A DNA stretch of 16,487 bases. Origin: Crenotrichaceae bacterium. GTDB lineage: Bacteria > Pseudomonadota > Gammaproteobacteria > Methylococcales > DRLZ01. The position numbers and the translations under genes are program-made. Below, piece by piece: positions 1-6,695 of this stretch (positions are counted from its first letter, which is position 1; every line of letters begins with the position of its first letter). The stretch covers positions 1-16,487 of the forward strand of contig DRLZ01000250.1 of assembly GCA_011322755.1 (NCBI GenBank), given 5' to 3'. A model generated the notes under the pieces. It had not been told where the DNA came from and searched no databases. It saw only the letters and a program-made list of their open reading frames with translations.

Positions 1-179
1 CAAGCGCTCAAATGTCAGTTGAACAAGCGTATAAGATATTGGGGCTACGTAAAAATGCTTCACGCAAAGAAATCATCGCAGCACATAGGCGACTCATGCA
101 AAAAGCGCATCCCGATCATGGTGGATCAGACGAACTTGCGGCTCAAATCAATGCTGCCAGAGATGTTCTCTTAAAGTAA
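1..179 (+). CDS. J-domain (DnaJ-like) protein, C-terminal part
   Basis: The gene enters from the left edge; its frame starts at base 3 and ends with TAA at 177-179. The visible 58 residues are almost exactly a J domain: a helix around EQAYKILGL, a basic helix II (AAHRRLMQKA), the HPD tripeptide in AHPDHGGS, and a closing helix ending DVLLK. HPD is the signature that stimulates Hsp70 ATPase, so it should work with DnaK. Ending right after the J domain is typical of type III, Pam18/Tim14-like membrane-anchored J proteins, whose membrane segment would lie left of the window. An ATG at 12 could in principle start a free-standing J domain, but no ribosome site precedes it. The stop is 4 bases before nlpD, so the two may be cotranscribed. 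Confidence 0.8.
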   Translation, partial: SAQMSVEQAYKILGLRKNASRKEIIAAHRRLMQKAHPDHGGSDELAAQINAARDVLLK

Positions 180-183
180 TAAA

Positions 184-978
184 ATGAATGCAAAACCTTT
201 CGCTAAACGTTCGAATCAATATCTAAACAGTGAGAAAAACTTCCGGTTCTTACTCTGTTCGCTACTGATAATCACTTTTATGGTGAGCTGTAGTCAATCA
301 GTCTCAACACTTAAACGTACACCTTTTCCTCACACACAAACACAACATATTGTTGTAAAAGGTGACACCTTGTATTCCATTGCATATAGGGCAGGGGTTG
401 ATATTAAACAACTCATAAAATGGAACCATATTGGGAGGCCATATACACTTTACCCTGGCCAAATAATTAATATCAGAGCAAAAAAAAGTACTAATAAAGC
501 ACTTTCTCATCATCATAAAAACAAGCAAAGAACCCATACATCAAAGGCCTTGCAGCCACATACAAGTAGAAATAATACCACTTCCATAGCAGATAAATTA
601 AAAAATTCCTTAAAGTTTTCCTGGCGCTGGCCGTTAACAGGAATAGTTGTTAAGAGTTTTAATCAAACAGGCAGAAAAGGCATTGATATTGCCGGTAAGC
701 TTGGAGATACGATTCTAGCGGCTGCTTCTGGTAAGGTCGTCTATAGTGGACGCGGCTTATTGGGTTATGGAAACTTGATTATTATCAAGCATGACTTACA
801 TTTTCTAACTGCATATGCGAATAATCGCAACCTTTTTGTCAAAGAGGGTCAAGTTGTTAGAAAAGGCCAAAAAATTGCCGAAGTAGGCGTACTTTCAGGA
901 AAACAGCCATCACTTCATTTTGAAATAAGACGCGATGGAAAACCTGTTAATCCATTATCGTATTTACCCAAGCACTGA
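184..978 (+). CDS. nlpD: NlpD-like lipoprotein, LysM + degenerate LytM amidase activator
   Basis: 264 aa. A basic N-terminus and hydrophobic stretch (about 21-35) lead to a lipobox-like MVSC, with the lipidated Cys at 36. A LysM peptidoglycan-binding domain covers about 55-98 (VVKGDTLYSIAYRAG). A low-complexity Lys/His linker follows, then an M23/LytM domain at about 148-262. The zinc ligands are mostly lost: the usual HxGxD reads KGIDIAG and the usual HxH region reads YANNR, while LHFEIR keeps its His. As in E. coli NlpD, this implies no hydrolase activity and a role in activating a septal amidase such as AmiC, probably from the outer membrane. It lies 36 bp before rpoS, the classic pairing, and in relatives an rpoS promoter sits inside nlpD. 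The ribosome site is weak and the start is only 4 bases after the upstream stop. Confidence 0.93.
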   Translation: MNAKPFAKRSNQYLNSEKNFRFLLCSLLIITFMVSCSQSVSTLKRTPFPHTQTQHIVVKGDTLYSIAYRAGVDIKQLIKWNHIGRPYTLYPGQIINIRAKKSTNKALSHHHKNKQRTHTSKALQPHTSRNNTTSIADKLKNSLKFSWRWPLTGIVVKSFNQTGRKGIDIAGKLGDTILAAASGKVVYSGRGLLGYGNLIIIKHDLHFLTAYANNRNLFVKEGQVVRKGQKIAEVGVLSGKQPSLHFEIRRDGKPVNPLSYLPKH

Positions 979-1014
979 TCCGGCAATACCTCAGTCAAAT
1001 ACAGGGAGATAACC

Positions 1015-1968
1015 ATGTCAGATAATCTAGCGATAAATGAAGTAGTGGATTTTGAAGAAGTTATAGAAAATAATGCTTTTGTTACAAAAGCAAATAATGA
1101 CCAACTATCAACAAGTTCTGAACTCACAGCTGGTGAGGTTTTTGATGCAACGCGTATCTACCTAAACTCCCTGAGTACATCAACGCTATTAACTGCTGAT
1201 GAAGAAAAGTATTACGGACGCCTTGCACTCGCGGGAGATCAAGCTGCTCGCAAAGTAATGATTGAAAGCAATCTACGACTTGTTGTCAAGATAGCACGAC
1301 GCTATCTGAATCGAGGTTTGCCATTACTCGATCTGGTTGAAGAAGGCAACCTAGGCTTGATTCGTGGTGTAGAGAAATTTGACCCTGAGCGCGGCTTTCG
1401 ATTCTCTACCTACGCAACCTGGTGGATACGTCAAACAATTGAACGTGCAATCATGAATCAAACGCGAACAATCCGTTTACCAATTCATATCGTCAAAGAG
1501 ATGAATGTCTATCTCAAAGCACAGCGTCAACTATCACAAGTTCTCGACCATGACCCGACTGCTGAAGATATTGCAGAGCATCTCGACAAGCCAGTAGCCA
1601 AAGTCGAAAAAATGCTCAAGCTCAACGAGCGTGTCTCATCCGTTGATAGTGTAGCTGGAACTTCATCTGACAAACCACTACTGGAAGCAATTGCAAATGA
1701 AGATGAATTAGGACCTACCGAAATTCTCCAGAATAACAGCATGAAATCCAATGTAAAGGACTGGCTGAAAGTACTTGCAGAAAAGCAAAGAGAAGTCGTG
1801 TGCAGACGCTATGGCTTACTTGGTTACGAAATAGAAACCCTGGAACAAGTCGCTAAAGAGCTCGGCGTAACACGGGAACGCGTACGTCAAATCCAAATGG
1901 ATGGATTAAAAAAACTTCGTGCAGTTATCGAAACTGAAGGCTATTCAGCGGAAGCAATATTTCACTAA
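1015..1968 (+). CDS. rpoS: RNA polymerase sigma factor RpoS (sigma-S/sigma-38)
   Basis: 317 aa, close to the usual ~330. This is the stationary-phase and general stress sigma factor that directs core RNA polymerase. Region 1.2 begins at about 43 (DATRIYLNSLS). Region 2 holds NLRLVVKIARRYLNRGL (86-102), LVEEGNLGLIRGVEKFD and the -10-reading helix WWIRQTIERAI (136-146). Region 3 starts at RTIRLPIHIVKEMN (151-164). Region 4.2 is a helix-turn-helix, LEQVAKELGVTRERVRQI (276-293). The residues after RGVEKFDPERGFRFSTYATWW fit RpoS better than RpoD, and there is no long RpoD-type N-terminal region 1.1. The nlpD neighbour supports this. The start is well set by GGGAGA at 1003-1008 before ATG 1015. A strong stem-loop lies just after the stop. 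Confidence 0.96.
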   Translation: MSDNLAINEVVDFEEVIENNAFVTKANNDQLSTSSELTAGEVFDATRIYLNSLSTSTLLTADEEKYYGRLALAGDQAARKVMIESNLRLVVKIARRYLNRGLPLLDLVEEGNLGLIRGVEKFDPERGFRFSTYATWWIRQTIERAIMNQTRTIRLPIHIVKEMNVYLKAQRQLSQVLDHDPTAEDIAEHLDKPVAKVEKMLKLNERVSSVDSVAGTSSDKPLLEAIANEDELGPTEILQNNSMKSNVKDWLKVLAEKQREVVCRRYGLLGYEIETLEQVAKELGVTRERVRQIQMDGLKKLRAVIETEGYSAEAIFH

Positions 1969-1988
1969 TACGCAGCAGCTATCGATCT

Positions 1989-2039
1989 GACACTCTATAA
2001 TTTTTTAACCATTAGCACAGTCACCGATTATAGAGTGTC
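1989..2039 (+). other. Stem-loop between rpoS and the 64-aa gene
   Basis: A perfect 12-bp inverted repeat, GACACTCTATAA at 1989-2000 and TTATAGAGTGTC at 2028-2039, encloses 27 bases. One more A-T pair can form inside (2001/2027). There is no T-tract on the 3' side in either direction, so it is not a textbook intrinsic terminator. It could protect the rpoS mRNA 3' end, be a processing site, or be a protein-binding palindrome. A T-run (2001-2006) lies inside the loop. Confidence 0.6.
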
Positions 2040-2069
2040 TGGATAACCCTAAGAACCAAGGAGAAAGAC

Positions 2070-2264
2070 ATGAAATCATTTGAAGGTGCACGCGTATTAT
2101 CTGGAACAGTACTCGAACTAGCTGAGTTTGCTCATGCGAATGGTTATAAATTACAGTCAAGCCGGCGTGGATACATTACTCTTATCCCGTTAGCAAACCC
2201 ACAGAATAACATCTCGCAATTCAGAGACGAGATTCAAATGCATCAACACAATCGACACCATTAA
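2070..2264 (+). CDS. Small unrecognised protein, 64 aa
   Basis: I do not recognise a family. The frame has a strong ribosome site (AAGGAGAAAG at 2058-2067) just before ATG 2070, which is the main reason to call it a gene. The protein is soluble-looking with no membrane segment. It has a short predicted helix (GTVLELAEFAHANGYKL), a basic patch (SSRRGY), a possible strand (YITLIPL), and a His-rich tail (MHQHNRHH) that could bind metal or be disordered. It lies 101 bp downstream of rpoS on the same strand behind a stem-loop, so it may be read through from rpoS or come from a processed transcript. No clear terminator follows. Function unknown. Confidence 0.6.
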   Translation: MKSFEGARVLSGTVLELAEFAHANGYKLQSSRRGYITLIPLANPQNNISQFRDEIQMHQHNRHH

Positions 2265-2634
2265 AAAACAGCAGAAATTAAATCTTATAAAACACCACAC
2301 TGGACACTTACGATAAAATTAATATAAACAACTTAATATAACAGTATAAACAAGCAAATCATACTTAACTATAAATCACACATATAATCTATTTCTGTAT
2401 TTTTCATTTAAAATAATTGAGCAACATTCAGTTACCTACCAACCTCTCAAGTTAGTACAGTTTCTTTTCTACAGCCATTATTCATTAAAATGGCACAAGA
2501 TTTTACAAAGCTGACATTCAAAAGCTAATCCAGTCGTTATATAATCACCTCCCAATTTATCTTGGGTCTAAAAAAGCTCAGTCTAAGACTGGTCTTTTAA
2601 CTACGTTCGCAACAAATAAACAGGAAAACGACAA
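2265..2634. other. AT-rich intergenic region, 370 bp
   Basis: No convincing coding frame is seen on either strand. The first ~200 bases are very AT-rich, with a repeated TATAAACAA (near 2323 and 2345). The right part holds a plausible promoter and the folded 5' leader of the downstream DUF481 gene, listed separately. The only short frame on the plus strand, a 12-codon ATG at about 2490, has no ribosome site. Confidence 0.6.
2517..2545 (+). promoter_or_regulatory. Putative sigma-70 promoter for the DUF481 gene
   Basis: TTCAAA (2517-2522, 4 of 6 consensus) and a perfect TATAAT (2540-2545) are separated by 17 bases. Transcription would start near 2552 and give a leader of about 80 nt. In the leader, CCCAA/TTGGG (2551-2566) and CAGTC/GACTG (2579-2591) can form short hairpins; the latter competes with AAGAC/GTCTT (2585-2596). 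Assigned by eye only. Confidence 0.45.
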
Positions 2635-3648
2635 GTGAGATATACAACAATAATGCTTCTTCTGTCAGCACTAGCCTCAGTCATGGGTATAGCAACTGCT
2701 GATACAGTACATCTAAACAATGGCGACAAGATTTCTGGTGAAATACTGTCAACTGATGACGGTGAAATTACAATTGCCACAGAATATGCTGGTGATGTTA
2801 AAGTTAAATGGGAATCGGTTGCTAATTTTGAAAGCAACAAGGTCGTCACAGTTGAACTAAAGGATAAATCCAGAGTAAAAGGACTTGCAGTTCCGTCACA
2901 ACCAGGACAGCTAAGCTTGCGCTCTGATCAACTTGCAAACCCTGTTGTCATTGATATCAACCAAATTGCGGCAGTCAACCCACCTGATCTCGGTCACATC
3001 CCATTGAGTGGAAAACTAAACATAGGTGGAATGAAACAATCAGGAAACACTGATAACCAAACGTTTCATGCTGATGCCGAACTCATTGCACTCGGACCAA
3101 ACAATCGAACAACAATCGGCGTGTTGTACAACCAGGGAGCCAGCAACGGCAAAGAAAATGCCAACAACGGACGTGCGTATCTATCCTACGATCATTTTAT
3201 TACAGATAAATGGTACGCTTATGCAAATACAGATTTATCAAAAGATAAGTTTCAAGACCTGAATTTCCGTGTTTTTGCCGGTGGCGGACTCGGCTATCAA
3301 TTCTGGGACGACAGTAAAAAATATTTTTCTTTCGAAGCAGGCCCTGGATTTATTTATGAGGATTTTATCAAAGCCAACGACAGGGACTTTGCAGCTGGTC
3401 GATGGGCGCTTGATTTCAGATACTGGCTTGTCGATGACCGCATTCAGTTTTTCCATAACCATGAAGGTCTTGTCAACCTGGAAAACTTTTCGGATGTGCT
3501 TGTTCGTAGTCATACCGGTTTTAACCTACCTGTTATTGAACACCTGAACTTTCTACTTCAGGTTGACGTTGACCACGATACCTTACCAGCGGAAGGCAAG
3601 AAAAAAACCGACTACCGTTATATTGTTGGCGTTGGCTATTATTTCTAA
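2635..3648 (+). CDS. DUF481 family outer-membrane beta-barrel protein
   Basis: 337 aa starting at GTG 2635, with AGGAAAA at 2622-2628 as ribosome site. An in-frame ATG at 2653 is less well placed. A signal peptide (about 1-22, ending GIATA before DTVHL) is followed by a small periplasmic beta-domain (about 23-115) with DTVHLNNGDKISGEI. From about 125 to the end is the DUF481 (YdiY-like, putative salt-induced outer membrane protein) region, rich in alternating strands with aromatic residues. It ends VGVGYYF; a C-terminal Phe is the BAM-recognition signature of outer-membrane barrels. The biochemical role of the family is not settled; osmotic induction is known only for some members. The gene looks monocistronic, with its own promoter and a hairpin after the stop. 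Confidence 0.85.
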   Translation: MRYTTIMLLLSALASVMGIATADTVHLNNGDKISGEILSTDDGEITIATEYAGDVKVKWESVANFESNKVVTVELKDKSRVKGLAVPSQPGQLSLRSDQLANPVVIDINQIAAVNPPDLGHIPLSGKLNIGGMKQSGNTDNQTFHADAELIALGPNNRTTIGVLYNQGASNGKENANNGRAYLSYDHFITDKWYAYANTDLSKDKFQDLNFRVFAGGGLGYQFWDDSKKYFSFEAGPGFIYEDFIKANDRDFAAGRWALDFRYWLVDDRIQFFHNHEGLVNLENFSDVLVRSHTGFNLPVIEHLNFLLQVDVDHDTLPAEGKKKTDYRYIVGVGYYF

Positions 3649-3654
3649 TACGCC

Positions 3655-3698
3655 AAAAAAACCTGCGCTAGCCATGTTGGTACAGAATATGGCTAGCG
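3655..3698 (-). terminator. Hairpin with T-tract on the minus strand
   Basis: A perfect 10-bp inverted repeat, CGCTAGCCAT (3666-3675) and ATGGCTAGCG (3689-3698), has a 13-base loop. Read on the minus strand it is followed by CAGG and then seven T (plus-strand A at 3655-3661), which resembles an intrinsic terminator for leftward transcription with a 4-base offset. Rightward, the DUF481 gene gets only the stem and a C-run, so rightward termination would be weaker. No recognised leftward gene lies immediately to the right, which makes the orientation odd. Confidence 0.5.
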
Positions 3699-3772
3699 AT
3701 ACCCCCCATCTGAGTTACTTCTTTCCAAGTGTCGCCACTGTATCAGCGACCGATTGATCATTCATCTTCACA

Positions 3773-3821
3773 ACAGTGTAAATTCTTATCACTGTATTTT
3801 GTCTAAATTACCTTTTATAAT
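3773..3821 (+). promoter_or_regulatory. Possible promoter/operator region of yccA
   Basis: A perfect TATAAT lies at 3816-3821, 43 bases before the yccA start. The -35 position (TGTATT, 3793-3798) is poor. Just upstream, ACAGTG (3773-3778) and CACTGT (3790-3795) form a 6-bp inverted repeat with 11-base spacing, so an activator or repressor could bind there. Weak evidence. Confidence 0.35.
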
Positions 3822-3863
3822 CAGTGGAAATATATCTCGATTATCTATCAGGGAGACAACTAA

Positions 3864-4532
3864 ATGAGATCAACTACAATTGCTTCACAAGCCGAAGCAA
3901 GATTACTGGCCAACCACAAGGTATTACGAAATACATATGCACTGCTGTCAATGACTTTAATCTTCAGTGCACTAACTGCCTGGTTTGCAATGCAAATACA
4001 CATGCCTCGCTTAAATGTTTTTATTGTTCTTGGTGGTTATTTCGGACTGTTATGGCTAACCCATAAATTCTCTCACCGAGCTTTAGGATTATTATTTGTG
4101 TTTCTACTCACCGGATTTATGGGATTAACGCTCGGTCCAATCCTTGACATTTATTTCAACCGGTTTGCAAATGGAACAGAAATAGTTGGATTGGCTCTTG
4201 GTGGCACAGGGGTCATCTTTTTAACCATGTCTGGTATCGCACTCACAACCAAAAAGGATTTCAGCTTTATGGGAAATTTCCTCATGATTGGAATTCTGGT
4301 TGCATTCATTGCAGCAATCGCAAATATTTTTTTCCAGATTCCTGCCTTGTCTCTCGCAGTATCAAGCGCATTTATTTTCCTAATGGCTGGGCTGATTCTG
4401 TATGAAACCAGCTCTATTATCCACGGTGGCGTAAGCAACTATATTTTGGCGACAACAACACTCTACGTTTCAATTTTCAATCTGTTTACCAGCTTGCTAC
4501 ACATTCTTGGTATTTTCGGTGGTGAAGATTAG
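3864..4532 (+). CDS. yccA: BAX inhibitor-1 / YccA family membrane protein
   Basis: 222 aa, normal for the family, with seven hydrophobic segments after a ~25-residue cytoplasmic N-terminus (RSTTIASQAEARLLANHKVL, typical of the gammaproteobacterial YccA branch). The late segment LYETSSIIHGGVSNYILATT and the following VSIFNLFTSLLHILG are hallmarks of the BI-1 fold, which in a bacterial homologue is a pH-sensitive Ca2+ leak channel. In E. coli YccA binds and restrains the FtsH protease. The C-terminus is acidic (GGED). GGGAGA at 3851-3856 is the ribosome site. It stands alone with its own likely promoter and a strong hairpin after it. Confidence 0.92.
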   Translation: MRSTTIASQAEARLLANHKVLRNTYALLSMTLIFSALTAWFAMQIHMPRLNVFIVLGGYFGLLWLTHKFSHRALGLLFVFLLTGFMGLTLGPILDIYFNRFANGTEIVGLALGGTGVIFLTMSGIALTTKKDFSFMGNFLMIGILVAFIAAIANIFFQIPALSLAVSSAFIFLMAGLILYETSSIIHGGVSNYILATTTLYVSIFNLFTSLLHILGIFGGED

Positions 4533-4572
4533 CCAATACCTTGCTTGCAGTAATTGATAGCGAATTGCAGAT

Positions 4573-4645
4573 ATGAAAATTCTCATTATCTTCTGGTAGC
4601 AGGCATCCGTGTTTGTGCCAGAAGATACGCAGAGTTTTCATTTTT
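4573..4645 (+). terminator. Long hairpin with T-run after yccA
   Basis: Outer arms ATGAAAATTCT (4573-4583) and AGAGTTTTCAT (4631-4641) pair over 11 bp with one G-T wobble. A 3x3 internal loop (CAT/CGC) follows, then inner arms TATCTTCTGG (4587-4596) and CCAGAAGATA (4618-4627) pair perfectly over 10 bp; the loop is 21 bases. Five T follow the stem (4641-4645). It would act as the rightward terminator of yccA. At 69 bases it is longer than most terminators, so a small RNA or a mobile palindrome is also possible. Confidence 0.6.
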
Positions 4646-4662
4646 AAAATGAGTAGAATTCA

Positions 4663-4697
4663 ATGACAATATCCGATAGTCATGTCGTATAGATGAC
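4663..4697 (+). promoter_or_regulatory. Possible promoter with ATGAC/GTCAT repeats before the 40-aa gene
   Basis: ATGACA (4663-4668, 5 of 6 consensus) and TATAGA (4688-4693) lie 19 bases apart, slightly too far. The pentamer ATGAC occurs at 4663-4667, inverted (GTCAT) at 4679-4683, and again at 4693-4697, so the three copies overlap both promoter elements. They may be operator half-sites. Tentative. Confidence 0.3.
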
Positions 4698-4734
4698 TTT
4701 AAAACTAAAATAAGATTTTTTAAGGAAATAACTC

Positions 4735-4857
4735 ATGAATACATTATTCTGGATCCTCATTGGTGCTTTTATTGGCTGGAACTTCCCTCAGCCATGGTGG
4801 GCAAAATTTATACAGGATAAAGCAAAAGCAATGCTTAAGGAAAAATTGCAGCAGTGA
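4735..4857 (+). CDS. Small single-pass membrane protein, 40 aa
   Basis: ATG 4735 to TGA 4855-4857. The ribosome site TAAGGAAAT (4721-4729) is good. The protein starts MNTLFWILIGAFIGWNF, one hydrophobic segment with a small-residue G-A-x-x-G-W pattern suited to helix packing. A Trp-rich PQPWWAK junction follows, then a basic amphipathic helix rich in Lys (KFIQDKAKAMLKEKLQQ). The N-terminus is probably outside or in the membrane and the Lys-rich tail in the cytoplasm. The coding look, clean start and own upstream region favour a real gene. It lies between yccA and the convergent rlmE. I do not recognise a named family; a modulator of a membrane complex is only a guess from its size. Confidence 0.65.
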   Translation: MNTLFWILIGAFIGWNFPQPWWAKFIQDKAKAMLKEKLQQ

Positions 4858-4884
4858 GCAGAAATATTTGACGCCACAAATTGA

Positions 4885-4912
4885 TACCAAAGGTTAAATA
4901 ACCTAACTGGTA
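4885..4912. terminator. Weak hairpin between convergent small gene and rlmE
   Basis: TACCA/TGGTA (4885-4889, 4908-4912) and AGGTT/AACCT (4891-4895, 4900-4904) form a two-part stem with a 4-base loop. It spans the rlmE stop codon. There is no real T-tract, so termination would be inefficient or need Rho. Confidence 0.35.
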
Positions 4913-5526
4913 ATAAGCTGTCGAGCCAGCAAATAGACCTCATTACTGTTGCTTCGAGACGCCTTTGGTTTTTCTATGCTGGTTGTTTTGAAATTGCGCC
5001 GGGTTTGCTTGACAATATTCTGGAACTCTTGTCCATTGAAACCTTTGTAAAGCAGGAATCCCTCTGGTTTCAGCAGGTTGAGTGCCGTATCAATTGCAAT
5101 ATCGATTAAATAGGCAGATCGCGCCTGATCGGTGGAACGGACACCTGTGATATCAGGCGCCATGTCAGATAATACTGCATCTACTTTTTGTCCTGCAGCC
5201 CAGCCTGTCATTTGTTCGAAAACAGCCATCTCAGTAACATCGCCCTGAAGAACATCGACATTTTTGACTGGATCAATCGGCAACAAGTCAATCGCCAGTA
5301 ATCTGCCATCTGAACCAATTTTTTGACTAACATACTGACACCAACCACCCGGAGCCGCACCCAACTCGATAATCGTCATACCATTTTTCAGCAATTGGTG
5401 ACGACGATCAATCTCTTCTAGTTTAAACACTGCACGACTACGATACCCATGTTGCTGTGCCTTTTTCACATACGGGTCTTGTACGTGTTTAGCAAACCAG
5501 TTTTTTTTATTCGAGCGTTTACTCAT
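4903..5526 (-). CDS. rlmE: 23S rRNA (uridine-2'-O-)-methyltransferase RlmE (FtsJ/RrmJ)
   Basis: 207 aa, as expected. It methylates the 2'-O of U2552 in the A-loop of 23S rRNA using S-adenosylmethionine, late in 50S assembly. The SAM site is ELGAAPGGW (54-62). The K-D-K-E catalytic tetrad is intact: K35 in SRAVFKL, D121 in LSDMAPD, K161 in LLYKGFNG, E196 in SNEVYLLA. The stretch around K161 (YKGFNGQEF) differs from the more common VKVFQGEGF but keeps the Lys. The ATG start lies directly against the stop of the ELM1-like gene (TAAATG, no gap), so translation is probably coupled. ftsH, the usual downstream partner, is not here; the next gene is convergent. Confidence 0.95.
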   Translation of the reverse strand: MSKRSNKKNWFAKHVQDPYVKKAQQHGYRSRAVFKLEEIDRRHQLLKNGMTIIELGAAPGGWCQYVSQKIGSDGRLLAIDLLPIDPVKNVDVLQGDVTEMAVFEQMTGWAAGQKVDAVLSDMAPDITGVRSTDQARSAYLIDIAIDTALNLLKPEGFLLYKGFNGQEFQNIVKQTRRNFKTTSIEKPKASRSNSNEVYLLARQLITS

Positions 5527-6657
5527 TTATCGACCTGGTACTGATTGAGTTCCAGAATCATTGATAAATTCAACAATTGTGTCAACCACGCAGGGCAACT
5601 CATCAACCAGTGGCTGATCAGGTTTTGTTAATGGCTGATCAATCAAAACCGCATACCCTTGTGTAATTAATTTACTTTGAAAAGCACGATAATCACGAAC
5701 CTGTCTTGCTATTCCCAACATGTACAAACCCTTGGCAAGTAATAGCCTTATTCTGTCAAAAACTGTCCGTGATCGGGTTGAGAATAATTTTCCGGTTAAT
5801 CGACGCCTGTGATTATCCAGCCAGCCAAGTCGTCCCGTCGAGAGTGGAAAAAGAGCAAGTGGCTTACCTCGTTTTGCTATTTCAATAATCATCGAGATAC
5901 TGTCTTCTGTCACTATAAAACCATCTGCCTGTCCTAGCAATGCTTTATATGGATTTTTCTCTGTTTGATTATTCCACTGATACAGCTCACAACCCTGCGG
6001 GAGTTGTTCACGAAGCGAATGAATAAATTCGTCCGGTGTTCTACGACTGGTTACCAGATAAGGCGTCCCGTTTTCCTGATCAATAATCTGCCGGGTTTTG
6101 ATAACGATATTCTGCACCGTGTCCTGATCATAGACGTAAGGTTTTGTGGGACCGCCCAGCATGATCGCCACTAATGGTTTAGGATATCTGGATAATTCTG
6201 ACTGCCAGGATTTTGAAGCTGTTTCAATCGCTTCGGTATCAACCCGCATCAATGGATAATCAATAGTCAAGACATTTGAAACAGGTGGCATCAGAATTTC
6301 CGAGCTGGTAATAATCAAATCATAGTCATCAACACCACTTGAAGGCTTCCCAAAAAGAATAACTCGAGTCAACCCGGCTGATTGTTGTTTAACCCATAAG
6401 GCAACCATTGATGGTCTGCGACCGACGGTTAGAATAATATCAGGCCATGGAGCTTGTAGCGAATCAGACAATTCAAGATTGATATGGTCAATTGTTGGCT
6501 TAACCTGCGGCTTCTTGACTGTAAACTTGTCTTTAACCTGTACGTGTTTTCGAATACACGGCCATGGTAGTGCCTGCTCCACTATTTCAACTTGTGCATT
6601 ATCGCCGCGCTTATCACCCAGCACTAACCAGATCAGCGGATTGTTGTTATCAGACAT
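5527..6657 (-). CDS. ELM1 family (DUF1022) GT-B-like protein
   Basis: 376 aa. It matches the 'mitochondrial fission ELM1' family, named after a plant protein and widespread in proteobacteria, with a fold related to GT-B glycosyltransferases. Landmarks are LVLGDKRGDNAQ (11-22), WPDIILTVGRR (71-81), the second-domain nucleotide-site start IMLGGPTKPY (165-174), TSRRTP (203-208), and VTEDSISMIIEIAKRGKP (249-266). The last resembles the sugar-nucleotide loop of MurG-like enzymes. No signal peptide is seen. Bacterial function is unproven; in bacteria a role in surface glycan or lipid synthesis is commonly suspected. It sits between a sulfotransferase gene (38-bp gap) and rlmE (zero gap). No good ribosome site precedes its ATG. 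Confidence 0.8.
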   Translation of the reverse strand: MSDNNNPLIWLVLGDKRGDNAQVEIVEQALPWPCIRKHVQVKDKFTVKKPQVKPTIDHINLELSDSLQAPWPDIILTVGRRPSMVALWVKQQSAGLTRVILFGKPSSGVDDYDLIITSSEILMPPVSNVLTIDYPLMRVDTEAIETASKSWQSELSRYPKPLVAIMLGGPTKPYVYDQDTVQNIVIKTRQIIDQENGTPYLVTSRRTPDEFIHSLREQLPQGCELYQWNNQTEKNPYKALLGQADGFIVTEDSISMIIEIAKRGKPLALFPLSTGRLGWLDNHRRRLTGKLFSTRSRTVFDRIRLLLAKGLYMLGIARQVRDYRAFQSKLITQGYAVLIDQPLTKPDQPLVDELPCVVDTIVEFINDSGTQSVPGR

Positions 6658-6695
6658 CAGTTATTTAGTAATGATCACATTTCACACATTGATCG

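Noticed and set aside
6658..6695. CRP-like AATGTGATCA half-site in the sulfotransferase-ELM1 gap.
   Set aside because: The second half-site at the required spacing is missing, and the location is inside an operon.
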